Shown here one piece after another: positions 1-7,271 of a stretch of DNA of 46,438 nt (the stretch's first letter is position 1; every line of letters starts with the position of its first letter). Source of the DNA: Cohaesibacter sp. (GTDB lineage Bacteria > Pseudomonadota > Alphaproteobacteria > Rhizobiales > Cohaesibacteraceae); the NCBI GenBank assembly GCA_025210795.1, contig JAOAQZ010000009.1:1-46438 (forward strand). Direction: 5' to 3'. The notes beneath the pieces are model-generated. The model saw only the letters and a list, made by a program, of their open reading frames with translations, was not told where the DNA came from and did no database searches. The translations under genes were made by a program, and so were the position numbers.

Positions 1-1
1 C

Positions 2-184
2 AACACCACCGACGGTGTCAACCCGCTCTCGGATAGTCGAGATTTGCGCCGCGCGGCACTTTTGCATACGGTACCTTACTACACCACGGTGGCCGGAGCC
101 TTGGCGGCGGCACAAGGTATCGAAGCCTATCAGACCGGGAAGGTTGAAGTTCAGCCTTTGCAGGACTATTTCCCGGCCAGCTGA
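2..184 (+). CDS. carB: carbamoyl-phosphate synthase large subunit, C-terminal end (partial)
   Basis: The first 60 codons visible are the tail of the ammonia-dependent large subunit that makes carbamoyl phosphate for arginine and pyrimidine synthesis. The frame starting at base 2 reads [20 protein letters not shown] and continues through a tail ending in DYFPAS before TGA. This fits the end of the allosteric MGS-like domain of rhizobial CarB. The gene enters from outside the window, so catalytic regions are not visible. It is followed by a strong terminator and then greA, an arrangement common in Rhizobiales. The call rests on a short stretch but the match to the family tail is good. Confidence 0.85.
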   Translation, partial: NTTDGVNPLSDSRDLRRAALLHTVPYYTTVAGALAAAQGIEAYQTGKVEVQPLQDYFPAS

Positions 185-213
185 TATCAGCTGAAAAATC
201 GACCTTTTCGAAT

Positions 214-256
214 GCGTTTCGAGGGCTTTGGTGCCCTCGGAACGCTAAACTTTTTT
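214..256 (+). terminator. Rho-independent terminator of carB
   Basis: A hairpin pairs GCGTTTCGAGGGC (214-226) with GCCCTCGGAACGC (233-245) around a 6-nt loop. A run of six T begins at 251. It lies 30 bases after the carB stop and separates carB from greA. Confidence 0.85.
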
Positions 257-300
257 ATGGGGCATGTGGCCCCGTTAGCTCAGGAGGCTTTCCGAAGGCT

Positions 301-774
301 ATGGAAAAAATCCCAATGACGCCTGACGGATACAAGGCGCTGGATGCAGAACTGAAACAACGCAGCTCCGAGGAGCGCCCGCGCATCATTGCTGCCATTG
401 CAGAGGCGCGCGCCCATGGCGATCTGTCAGAAAATGCTGAATATCACGCAGCCAAGGAACAGCAGAGCCTGAATGAAGGCCGCATTGCCGAGCTGGAAGA
501 CAAGCTCTCCCGCGCCGAGGTCATCGACGTGGCGAAAATGTCTGGCTCCACCATCAAGTTCGGCGCCACTGTTACGATCGTGGATGAAGATACCGACGAA
601 GAAAAAACCTACCAGATCGTTGGCGACATGGAAGCCGACATCGCCCAAGGCAAAATCTCCCTGTCCTCTCCTATCGCCCGTGCCCTGATCGGCAAGGAAG
701 AAGAAGACAGCGTTGAGGTTGCAGCCCCCGGCGGGTCACGCTCTTACGAGATCCTGTCCGTCAAATATATCTGA
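301..774 (+). CDS. greA: transcription elongation factor GreA
   Basis: GreA binds the secondary channel of RNA polymerase and stimulates cleavage of backtracked transcripts. The 157-residue protein has the usual family length. The N-terminal coiled coil carries the expected acidic tip region ([17 protein letters not shown], about residues 39-55), where the loop acidic residues position the catalytic Mg2+. The C-terminal FKBP-like domain follows from about residue 80. An AGGAGG-like sequence lies about 12 bases upstream of the ATG and a GAAGG is nearer. The carB-greA order with a terminator between suggests its own promoter. A terminator follows at 811-843. Confidence 0.96.
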   Translation: MEKIPMTPDGYKALDAELKQRSSEERPRIIAAIAEARAHGDLSENAEYHAAKEQQSLNEGRIAELEDKLSRAEVIDVAKMSGSTIKFGATVTIVDEDTDEEKTYQIVGDMEADIAQGKISLSSPIARALIGKEEEDSVEVAAPGGSRSYEILSVKYI

Positions 775-810
775 TTGGCAAAGACAGCCTGTTAAAAGGG
801 TTCTCATATA

Positions 811-843
811 AAAAGCGCGCTCCTTTGGGAGACGCGCTTTTTC
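811..843 (+). terminator. Rho-independent terminator of greA
   Basis: Stem AAAAGCGCG (811-819) pairs with CGCGCTTTT (833-841). The inner CTCC/GGAG extends it around a TTTG loop with one bulged A, and a T run closes it. It lies 37 bases after the greA stop. Confidence 0.85.
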
Positions 844-926
844 ATTGTCATGCCCGCATAAACGGTGCAGGCCCAGTTTACTGGCCCAATCTAACTGGCT
901 CTGTCTATCTGGAAGCGATCTGGCAA

Positions 927-1403
927 TCACTCCTCAATTTCGATGGGCACATTGGGATAATTCTTTGACTGACGAATGGTCAGAGACGTCCGAACGCTAT
1001 CCACATTGGGAGCAGAGGTCAGTTCATTAATGACAAAGGACTGAAAGGCCTGCAAATCGCTGGCCACACAGCGCAGAACAAAATCAATGTCGCCTGACAG
1101 CATGTAGCATTCACGCACCTGCGGCCAGGAGCGAACCAATTCTTCAAACGCAACCAGATCAGCCTCGGCCTGACTATGTAGTCCAACCATGGCAATGGCA
1201 GTCACGTCAAAACCAACCTGTTTTTCATCTACAATGGCACGATATCCCTTAATGATACCGGCATCTTCCAAGGCGCGAACCCGGCGCAGACAAGGCGGGG
1301 CAGAAATCCCCACACGGCGCGCCAATTCCACATTGGTAATCCGTCCATCATCCTGCAATTCTTTCAGGATTTTCCAGTCAATCGGATCAAGTCGAGCTTT
1401 CAA
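927..1403 (-). CDS. Lrp/AsnC family transcriptional regulator
   Basis: This 158-residue protein has the standard Lrp/AsnC layout. An N-terminal winged helix-turn-helix comes first (LDPIDWKILKELQDDGRITN, then VELARRVGISAPPCLRRVRAL, about residues 5-50). A C-terminal RAM/effector domain follows, with YMLSGDIDFVLRC near residue 100. Such regulators respond to amino acids and act as octamers or hexadecamers. No ATG, GTG or other TTG lies between the upstream in-frame stop and the TTG at 1401-1403, and GAGG sits 5 bases before it, so TTG is the start. It diverges from the ELM1-family gene; autoregulation from the shared region is plausible but no binding site is evident. Confidence 0.93.
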   Translation of the reverse strand: MKARLDPIDWKILKELQDDGRITNVELARRVGISAPPCLRRVRALEDAGIIKGYRAIVDEKQVGFDVTAIAMVGLHSQAEADLVAFEELVRSWPQVRECYMLSGDIDFVLRCVASDLQAFQSFVINELTSAPNVDSVRTSLTIRQSKNYPNVPIEIEE

Positions 1404-1553
1404 AGCAGCCTCATTCTTTTTGTTGTATTCTTATCACCTACGGCCATATTAGACATAGATGGAAAGAATAGACATATTTTTGTTCGCATTTGTGAAACAG
1501 ACTATCATTTTAGAGTATGATTCGTAAAACCTCCACAGCAAGGAGCTGGTCTT

Positions 1554-2519
1554 ATCTCCAACCCTGAGAAAAAAATTTGGATCTTGAGCGATGGAAAGCC
1601 GGGGGACGAAAATCAATGCCTCGGTGTGGCCGAGCGTTTGGGCGGAGCAATCGAGATTCGCCGCGTTGCCCCCAAGGCCCCATGGGTCTGGGCAATGCCT
1701 TACGGCCCCATCGCACCAGCAGACCGACCAGACAAAGAAAGCTCACCGCTGAAAGGCCCTTTCCCCGATGTGGCCATCGCCTCGGGCCGCCGCACGGTGG
1801 CCTATCTGCGCGCGCTCAAAAAGGCATCGCCAGCCACCACCACTCTTTTTCTCAAGGACCCCAGAACAGCCAATGCGGGCGCCGATCTGATCTGGGTGCC
1901 CTTTCATGACAAGCGCCGTGGCGACAATGTCATGGTGACCCTGACCGGCCCGCACCGATTGTCATCAGAGGTGCTGGCCCATGCCCAGACCACAGGCCCG
2001 CAGGCTATTCATCACCTGCCTCCGGCCCGAGTGGCCCTCATCTTGGGAGGCGATACCAAGAAAGAAAAATTTGGCCACAAAGCCGCCCGCCGCCTTGGCC
2101 ATTATCTGGAAAAGACCCTGCCCTCGCACATGTCGGTCATGGTCACCCCGTCACGGCGCACGCCACCCCATGTGATGAGTGAAGTCAGCCGTGCCTTGCG
2201 CAGCCGTCCCCACTGGATCTGGGACGGAACAGGTGACAATCCCTACCTCTCCATGCTGGCGTTGGCCGATGCCATTATCGTCACAGCTGATTCCCATTCC
2301 ATGCTCTCAGACGTGCTGGCAACCTCGGCTCCGGTCTATATTTTCGAGCCAGATGACTATCCTGCCAAACTCAAGGTGACATTGCGGCAACTTTTACGCC
2401 AACCTTTTGTGCATCTGCTCGATTCTCCTCTTGAAACTGGCTCCCGAGCCCCCATAGATTCAACTGAACTCATTGCAGATGAATTGCGCCGATTGATCGA
2501 AGAGACACAGGCCGGCTAA
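1554..2519 (+). CDS. mitochondrial-fission ELM1-family protein (GT-B-like)
   Basis: The protein belongs to the ELM1 family (COG3660), bacterial relatives of plant ELM1 with a glycosyltransferase-B-like fold; function in bacteria is not established. The N-terminal strand and loop KIWILSDGKPGDENQC is the family hallmark. A second half with TGDNPYLSMLALADAIIVTA and SMLSDVLATSAPVYIFEPDD looks like the donor-site half of GT-B enzymes. Start choice is unusual. No ATG, GTG or TTG lies between the in-frame stop at 1518 and the TTG at 1584, and that TTG would cut the first beta strand. AAGGAG at 1540-1545 sits 8 bases before an in-frame ATC at 1554, which I take as a possible rare start (321 aa; 311 aa from TTG). 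The start is uncertain; the family assignment is firm. Confidence 0.82.
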   Translation: MSNPEKKIWILSDGKPGDENQCLGVAERLGGAIEIRRVAPKAPWVWAMPYGPIAPADRPDKESSPLKGPFPDVAIASGRRTVAYLRALKKASPATTTLFLKDPRTANAGADLIWVPFHDKRRGDNVMVTLTGPHRLSSEVLAHAQTTGPQAIHHLPPARVALILGGDTKKEKFGHKAARRLGHYLEKTLPSHMSVMVTPSRRTPPHVMSEVSRALRSRPHWIWDGTGDNPYLSMLALADAIIVTADSHSMLSDVLATSAPVYIFEPDDYPAKLKVTLRQLLRQPFVHLLDSPLETGSRAPIDSTELIADELRRLIEETQAG

Positions 2520-2561
2520 ACCGGACCGATCAACGAGCCTATCAAGACGGAAAGACAAACC

Positions 2562-3506
2562 ATGCATACCAAATTTCTGATCATCGGCTCAGGCCCCGCA
2601 GGATATACCGCAGCCATCTATGCGGCGCGCGCCATGTTGGAGCCAGTGCTGGTCTCTGGCATGCAGGAAGGTGGCCAGCTGACCATCACCACCGAGATCG
2701 AAAACTATCCCGGCTTTGCAGAAGAAATTCAGGGCCCGTGGCTGATGCAGCAGATGAAAGCGCAGGCCGAGAATGTGGGCACCAAAATGGTCACCGACCA
2801 TATTGTCGAGGTGGATTTCTCCTCCCGCCCCTTCAAGGCCGTAGGCGATTCCGGCACTGTCTACACCGCTGATACCATCTGCCTTGCCACAGGGGCACAG
2901 GCCCGCTGGCTAGGCATAGAATCGGAAGAAAAGTTCAAGGGCTTCGGCGTCTCTGCTTGCGCCACATGCGATGGCTTTTTCTATCGCGGCAAGGAAGTCC
3001 TCGTCGTTGGCGGTGGCAATACTGCCGTGGAAGAGGCCATCTACCTCACCCATCACGCTGACAAAGTCACCGTGGTCCATCGCCGTGATGAATTCCGCGC
3101 AGAGCGAATTCTGATCAACCGCCTTGAAAAGAACCCGAAAATCGAAGTGATTTGGGACAGCATTCTTGAAGAGGTCGTGGGCAAGGAAGGCTTCCCCCCC
3201 AGCGTGACCGGTGCCAAGCTGAAAAATGTCAAAACTGGCGAAATCACCGATATGACTGTCGATGGAATTTTCATCGCCATTGGCCACGCGCCTTCTGTCG
3301 AGCTGGTCAAGGATAAGCTGAAAATGAAGGAAAATGGCTATCTCTGGACAGCCCCTGATTCCACCGCCACCTCCATCCCGGGCGTCTTTGCCGCGGGCGA
3401 CGTGACCGATGATATCTATCGCCAAGCCGTGACAGCCGCTGGCATGGGCTGCATGGCAGCACTGGAAGCAGAGCGCTTCCTTGCTGACCAAGAAGACGAG
3501 GCTTAA
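2562..3506 (+). CDS. trxB: thioredoxin-disulfide reductase
   Basis: This NADPH-dependent flavoenzyme reduces thioredoxin in the cytoplasm. The 314-residue length is typical. The FAD-binding motif GSGPAGYTAAIYAARA is at residues 9-24. The redox-active pair is Cys133-Ala-Thr-Cys136. The NADPH-binding GGGNTAVEEA follows, and the C-terminal FAD motif is GVFAAGDVTDD. It starts 42 bases after the ELM1-family stop and may be cotranscribed with it. A LysR gene follows, as in many Rhizobiales. Confidence 0.97.
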   Translation: MHTKFLIIGSGPAGYTAAIYAARAMLEPVLVSGMQEGGQLTITTEIENYPGFAEEIQGPWLMQQMKAQAENVGTKMVTDHIVEVDFSSRPFKAVGDSGTVYTADTICLATGAQARWLGIESEEKFKGFGVSACATCDGFFYRGKEVLVVGGGNTAVEEAIYLTHHADKVTVVHRRDEFRAERILINRLEKNPKIEVIWDSILEEVVGKEGFPPSVTGAKLKNVKTGEITDMTVDGIFIAIGHAPSVELVKDKLKMKENGYLWTAPDSTATSIPGVFAAGDVTDDIYRQAVTAAGMGCMAALEAERFLADQEDEA

Positions 3507-3522
3507 GTGCCAAGAATGCCTT

Positions 3523-3555
3523 GGGGGAAACTGCGCTCTTTGCGCCTTTTCCCCC
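3523..3555 (+). terminator. GC-rich hairpin after trxB
   Basis: GGGGGAAA (3523-3530) pairs with TTTCCCCC (3548-3555), with a second inner stem GCGC/GCGC. There is no T tract after it, so it may terminate weakly or protect the trxB message 3' end. Confidence 0.45.
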
Positions 3556-3598
3556 ACACAAACCAGCATGACCTGCTATGACTAAGACTTTCGTACAA

Positions 3599-3617
3599 GA
3601 TCTGATAGCATCAGATC
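3599..3617. promoter_or_regulatory. perfect palindrome upstream of the LysR gene
   Basis: GATCTGAT-AGC-ATCAGATC is a perfect 8-bp inverted repeat with a 3-base centre, 57 bases before the LysR start codon. Its symmetry suits a LysR-type dimer site, but the spacing of the symmetric T and A bases does not match the textbook T-N11-A box. An autoregulatory operator is inference. Confidence 0.4.
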
Positions 3618-3673
3618 AAAGAACAGGACTGAGACCCAAAGACAGACACTGACAGTCCATCCGGGAGGAAAGA

Positions 3674-4564
3674 ATGGATTGGGACAAGCTTCGCATTTTT
3701 CACGCAGCCGCCGATGCAGGCAGTTTCACCCATGCGGGTGATAAATTGCATATGAGCCAGTCGGCCATCTCCCGTCAGGTCAGCTCCCTTGAGCTGGATC
3801 TGGGTGTCACACTCTTCCACCGCCATGCCCGTGGTCTTATCCTCACCGAACAGGGCGAGCTTCTCTATCGCACAGCCCATGATGTCTTGATGAAGCTGGA
3901 GACGGTGCGCACGCACCTGACCGATTCCAAGGAAAAGCCCACCGGCGAGCTGCGCCTGACCACCACGGTGGGGCTTGGCACCGCTTGGCTTACCCAGCAT
4001 CTACCTGAATTCATGGAACTTTACCCCGGTATTGCGCTTAATTTGATTCTGGAAAATGAAGATCTGGATCTGGGCATGCGCGAGGCCGATGTTGCCATCC
4101 GCCTGCATCAGCCAACCCAGCCTGATCTTATTCAGCGCAAGCTGTTTACGGTGCATTTCCATATTTTTGCCTCCGCCACCTATCTCAAACAATTTGGCCA
4201 GCCCGAAACCCTGTCCGATCTCGATGATCACCGCATCATTTGCTTTGGTGATAACAGCCCCAATTATCTGCGCGATATCAATTGGCTGGAAAGTGCAGGC
4301 CTGCCCCAAGGCAAAAAACGCCCGATCGCGCTGAAAGTGGATAATATTCTGGCCATCCGCAGTGCCGTGATGCGCGGTGCTGGCATTGCCATGCTGCCCG
4401 ACTATGTCGTCCATCCGCGGGACAATCTGGTGCAATTGCTGACAAGCGTTGATATGCCCAGCTTTGACACCTATTTCGTCTATGCAGCTGAAATGAGAAA
4501 CTCCATGCGCATCAATGCGATACGGGATTTCCTCCTCTCCAAGGCCGCAAGCTGGCATTTCTAG
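3674..4564 (+). CDS. LysR family transcriptional regulator
   Basis: This 296-residue regulator starts with the winged HTH (MDWDKLRIFHAAADAGSFTH, then LHMSQSAISRQVSSLE, residues 1-60). The two-lobed periplasmic-binding-like effector domain follows. A clean GGGAGGAA site lies 7 bases before the ATG. The gene follows trxB in the same direction, a conserved neighbourhood in Rhizobiales, but the effector is unknown. The DNA-binding half looks like the CbbR/NAC-type subgroup, which I would not push further. A perfect palindrome 57 bases upstream may be its own operator. Confidence 0.92.
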   Translation: MDWDKLRIFHAAADAGSFTHAGDKLHMSQSAISRQVSSLELDLGVTLFHRHARGLILTEQGELLYRTAHDVLMKLETVRTHLTDSKEKPTGELRLTTTVGLGTAWLTQHLPEFMELYPGIALNLILENEDLDLGMREADVAIRLHQPTQPDLIQRKLFTVHFHIFASATYLKQFGQPETLSDLDDHRIICFGDNSPNYLRDINWLESAGLPQGKKRPIALKVDNILAIRSAVMRGAGIAMLPDYVVHPRDNLVQLLTSVDMPSFDTYFVYAAEMRNSMRINAIRDFLLSKAASWHF

Positions 4565-4591
4565 AAAACACAATAGATCCCATGACCAGAC

Positions 4592-4611
4592 CCACCTCCT
4601 TTAGCAGGTGG
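4592..4611 (+). terminator. weak hairpin after the LysR gene
   Basis: CCACCT (4592-4597) pairs with AGGTGG (4606-4611). A mixed CATGATCTTT follows rather than a clean T run. It is a possible terminator of trxB-lysR, placed before the small-RNA promoter. Confidence 0.35.
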
Positions 4612-4719
4612 CATGATCTTTCTACCAATTCTGGTGGTCGCAACACTCGGGTCTTTGTTTGTAGACCTACGCAATTCTAGCTATGCACCAGGCGCATGGC
4701 AGACTTGCAAATTAACACA

Positions 4720-4748
4720 TTGTAAAACGATTCTAAAAAGCGCATATA
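4720..4748 (+). promoter_or_regulatory. sigma-70-type promoter of the small RNA
   Basis: A -35-like TTGTAA (4720-4725) and a -10-like CATATA (4743-4748) are separated by exactly 17 bases. This predicts a start near 4755, just before the first stem-loop of the candidate RNA. Neither hexamer is perfect. Confidence 0.5.
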
Positions 4749-4754
4749 CACATC

Positions 4755-4888
4755 AGCTGATGACAACAACGTTGCTTCCTCCTCCCAGCAACATTGATTG
4801 TAGCCAGCTGTTCCCCTCTGGAAGGTGATTGCTCCGTGCGTAGCACGGAAATACTTTTAGCCGGACTTTTTAGTCCGGCTTTTTTTTG
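4755..4888 (+). ncRNA. candidate trans-acting small RNA with anti-Shine-Dalgarno loop
   Basis: The gap between the LysR gene and the sigma-54 activator contains a complete small-RNA unit of about 130 nt. Hairpin 1 pairs GTTGC (4771-4775) with GCAAC (4788-4792), plus two outer A-T pairs across one mismatch. It exposes a 12-nt loop containing CCTCCTCCC at 4778-4786, an exact complement of a strong ribosome-binding site. A second short stem CCAG/CTGG (4804-4821) carries a TTCCCC loop. A third stem pairs TCCGTGC with GCACGGA (4833-4849). A textbook terminator ends the unit. CCUCCUCCC-loop RNAs are known in alphaproteobacteria (Rhodobacter CcsR cuckoo RNAs, rhizobial alpha-r14 RNAs). Membership of one of these families is inference; expression is untested. 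Confidence 0.6.
4859..4887 (+). terminator. strong Rho-independent terminator of the small RNA
   Basis: AGCCGGACT (4859-4867) pairs perfectly with AGTCCGGCT (4872-4880) around TTTT, followed by a run of seven more T. The opposite strand lacks a good T run, so it mainly serves the plus strand. Confidence 0.88.
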
Positions 4889-4920
4889 CAAAAATTTCTA
4901 GTGTGAGCCGAAAACAGGCC

Positions 4921-6963
4921 TTAATGGCGAGTGATGTTGAGCGCCTTCATCTTGCGATAAAGCGTATTACGCGACAGGCATAAAATTTGCGCAGCCCGAC
5001 TGACATTCCACTTTTGCTCCCGCAAGCAGGCAAGAATTCTCTCCCGCTCCTTATTGCGCACATCAAGGCGCAAAGCTCCAGCCGGAATCTCCTCCTCCAT
5101 CATCCCCCGATTGCCTTCAGCATTTTCCGCCAATCCATGCGCTGACGCAAAGCTGGACGCCGTGGCAAGCCCCAAACCGGGAGGCATTTGCAAATGCTCT
5201 TCGGTAATGGGGCCGTCTTCAGCAAGAATAAGCGCCGTTTTCAAAACATGTTTGAGTTGGCGAATATTGCCCGGCCATTTGCACCCCTTAAGCATCTCGC
5301 AGGCAACAGGAGAGAAATCTTCAGGATCACACAGCATGCGGCCAGCGGTCAGGGCCTCAACCAATTGCTCAAAATCCCGCCGCACGCGCAAAGCAGGCAA
5401 AGTCAGGGTAAAGCCGCAAATCCGGTAATAAAGATCCTCACGAAAACGCCCTTGCGCACATAGATCTTCCAGAGATTGATGGGTGGCGGCAATCAGGCGA
5501 ATATCAAGATCAATGCCTTCACTGCTACCAAGAGGAGTGACTTTACGGCATTCCAGCACCTGCAACAGGCGCGTCTGGGCCGAGAGAGGCATATCACCAA
5601 TCTCATCCAGCATCAGGGTGCCCCCATTTGCTGCCAGTATCTGGCCCTTAAAGCCTTTCTCCTGCGCGCCGGTAAAAGCACCGGCCTTATAGCCGAACAA
5701 TTCCCCTTCGATCAGATTTTCCGGCAAGGCCCCACAATTGACCGCCACAAAGGGCTGGCCGGCGCGGCTACTGGCCATGTGAAGCGCACGCGAAAAACTG
5801 TCTTTGCCAACCCCTGTCTCACCGGTTACCAAAAGCGGCACATCATGCTCAAACAGCCTTTGCGCCTTGTGGGCAAGAGATTGAAGGGACGGATCAGCCG
5901 CACACAAAGCCTCAAGGCTCGCATGAGGCGAAGCAGTGGACCTTGCCGTCACAAGGTCATTGCTCTTCTTGAGCACTTTTCCGTAAGGTCGCCGCGCCTT
6001 GGCAGGGCGCGAGAAAGCTGGGCGCGCTCTATCAATACGGCTTGAGGGCCCCACGGGCTCCATCAAGCGGGCATGCATAAATGGCTGGTCCCGACGATAG
6101 GTATCATGAAGGGGAAGATTGGCCGAAACACGCCCCCCTTGCACCAGATTGTCGGCAAGCTGGTCGCGCTGCATGGCAAAGATATCTTCAATCTCATGAT
6201 CCACCAGCACCTTGCGGCCCGAAACACCCAAATGCTTGACCGCCTGTTCATCAGCCCCGATCACCTTGCCGCGATGGTCGATGGCCAACAATCCTTCTTC
6301 CAAAAGGCCAACCCGCTCAGCATCCTGATGAAAACGGATAATCCAGTGGTCGGAAAAATGATCCTGAAAATTCCGGCGAGAAATCAGCCGCGCTGACATT
6401 TCCAGCAAAGCGCGGGTATGGGCCAGAATATCAACATCATCCTTGCGGCCAATGCTGGAGACATCAAACAGTGCCAGCACCTCCCCTTCCACATCAAAGA
6501 TGGGCGCGCCGGTGCAAGTCAGGCTGGCATGATCGCTATGAAAATGCTGGTCGCGATAAACGGTCACCGAGCGTTTTTCACGAATAGCGGTCCCGATGCC
6601 ATTGGTCCCTTCCAGCCCTTCGCTCCAATCAGCCCCCCGTCTCAAACCGGATTGGCGAAAAAGCGCTTCCAACTCGGATTGAACGGCAAAATCAATCATA
6701 GTGCCGTCTTGGTCAGTCAGAATAACCGCATGGCCCGAGCCAACGATATTTTGGAAAATATGCTGAACTTGCGAGCGACATGCCGCAAAGAGCGGTCCCA
6801 AGGCCTCAATGGAATCCCGCACCCGCTCTCGCCGCACCACTGTTTCATGGCGCCGACTGCGTTGGTCGAGGCCATATTCCTGAAAGCATCGCTCCCAGGA
6901 AGCAGAAATAGTAGAACGATCGCGCTGAATAAGCTCAGCACGGCGGTAACTTTGCATTGTCAC
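4921..6963 (-). CDS. acoR: sigma-54-dependent activator, AcoR family
   Basis: This 680-residue enhancer-binding protein has an N-terminal GAF-type sensor region (about 60-200), a PAS-like middle segment, an AAA+ sigma-54-interaction domain and a C-terminal Fis-type HTH (WNVSRAAQILCLSRNTLYRK). In the AAA+ domain the Walker A GETGVGKD is near residue 383, the sigma-54-contacting GAFTGA loop near 428, and Walker B reads LMLDEIGD. AcoR proteins activate acetoin or aldehyde catabolism genes; here the divergent aldehyde dehydrogenase is the evident target. A GTG start at 6961-6963 with GGGAGG 5 bases before it fits better than the ATG two codons later. The effector is unknown. Confidence 0.93.
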   Translation of the reverse strand: MTMQSYRRAELIQRDRSTISASWERCFQEYGLDQRSRRHETVVRRERVRDSIEALGPLFAACRSQVQHIFQNIVGSGHAVILTDQDGTMIDFAVQSELEALFRQSGLRRGADWSEGLEGTNGIGTAIREKRSVTVYRDQHFHSDHASLTCTGAPIFDVEGEVLALFDVSSIGRKDDVDILAHTRALLEMSARLISRRNFQDHFSDHWIIRFHQDAERVGLLEEGLLAIDHRGKVIGADEQAVKHLGVSGRKVLVDHEIEDIFAMQRDQLADNLVQGGRVSANLPLHDTYRRDQPFMHARLMEPVGPSSRIDRARPAFSRPAKARRPYGKVLKKSNDLVTARSTASPHASLEALCAADPSLQSLAHKAQRLFEHDVPLLVTGETGVGKDSFSRALHMASSRAGQPFVAVNCGALPENLIEGELFGYKAGAFTGAQEKGFKGQILAANGGTLMLDEIGDMPLSAQTRLLQVLECRKVTPLGSSEGIDLDIRLIAATHQSLEDLCAQGRFREDLYYRICGFTLTLPALRVRRDFEQLVEALTAGRMLCDPEDFSPVACEMLKGCKWPGNIRQLKHVLKTALILAEDGPITEEHLQMPPGLGLATASSFASAHGLAENAEGNRGMMEEEIPAGALRLDVRNKERERILACLREQKWNVSRAAQILCLSRNTLYRKMKALNITRH

Positions 6964-7100
6964 GCTATCCTCCCAAACAGCAATCCGCCCGCGAATGAAA
7001 TCTCATCCATCCCGCAAACGGACTTAAGAGACCATAGCATAGGACAGCCGCTTCACAAGCACCGAGAGCCAAACACGACCGAAGAGGCACGCCCAAAGGG

Positions 7101-7157
7101 GTGACAGCCTGTATCGCGCGCCTGACCAGTATCACAGACTGTCCCATTTTCGTGACA
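7101..7157. promoter_or_regulatory. candidate upstream activator sites for the AcoR-like protein
   Basis: GTGACAGCCTGT (7101-7112) and its near inverse ACAGACTGTCCC (7134-7145) share a GnGACAGnCTGT core. TGTCCC (7140-7145) also faces GTGACA (7152-7157) across 6 bases. The cluster lies 45-100 bases upstream of the sigma-54-like promoter, where enhancer sites are expected. Binding is inferred. Confidence 0.4.
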
Positions 7158-7201
7158 CTTCCTCCAAAGCCCACACAAGCAATTTCAATGACTTAGAAAA
7201 G

Positions 7202-7217
7202 TGGCACGGTTTTTTCA
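7202..7217 (+). promoter_or_regulatory. sigma-54 (-24/-12) promoter of the aldehyde dehydrogenase
   Basis: TGGCACG (7202-7208), four bases, then TTTCA (7213-7217) matches TGGCACG-N4-TTGCA with correct spacing and a perfect -24 half. The -12 element has T in place of the usually invariant G. The adjacent divergent sigma-54 activator supports the call. Confidence 0.65.
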
Positions 7218-7271
7218 TAGTCCAAAGGCAAGCCCATCCTGTGGGTTACAAAATTTTTTTGGGAGGAAACC

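Noticed and set aside
2910..3569. 219-codon frame antisense to trxB
   Set aside because: Cys/His-rich shadow of the trxB reading frame without a start signal.
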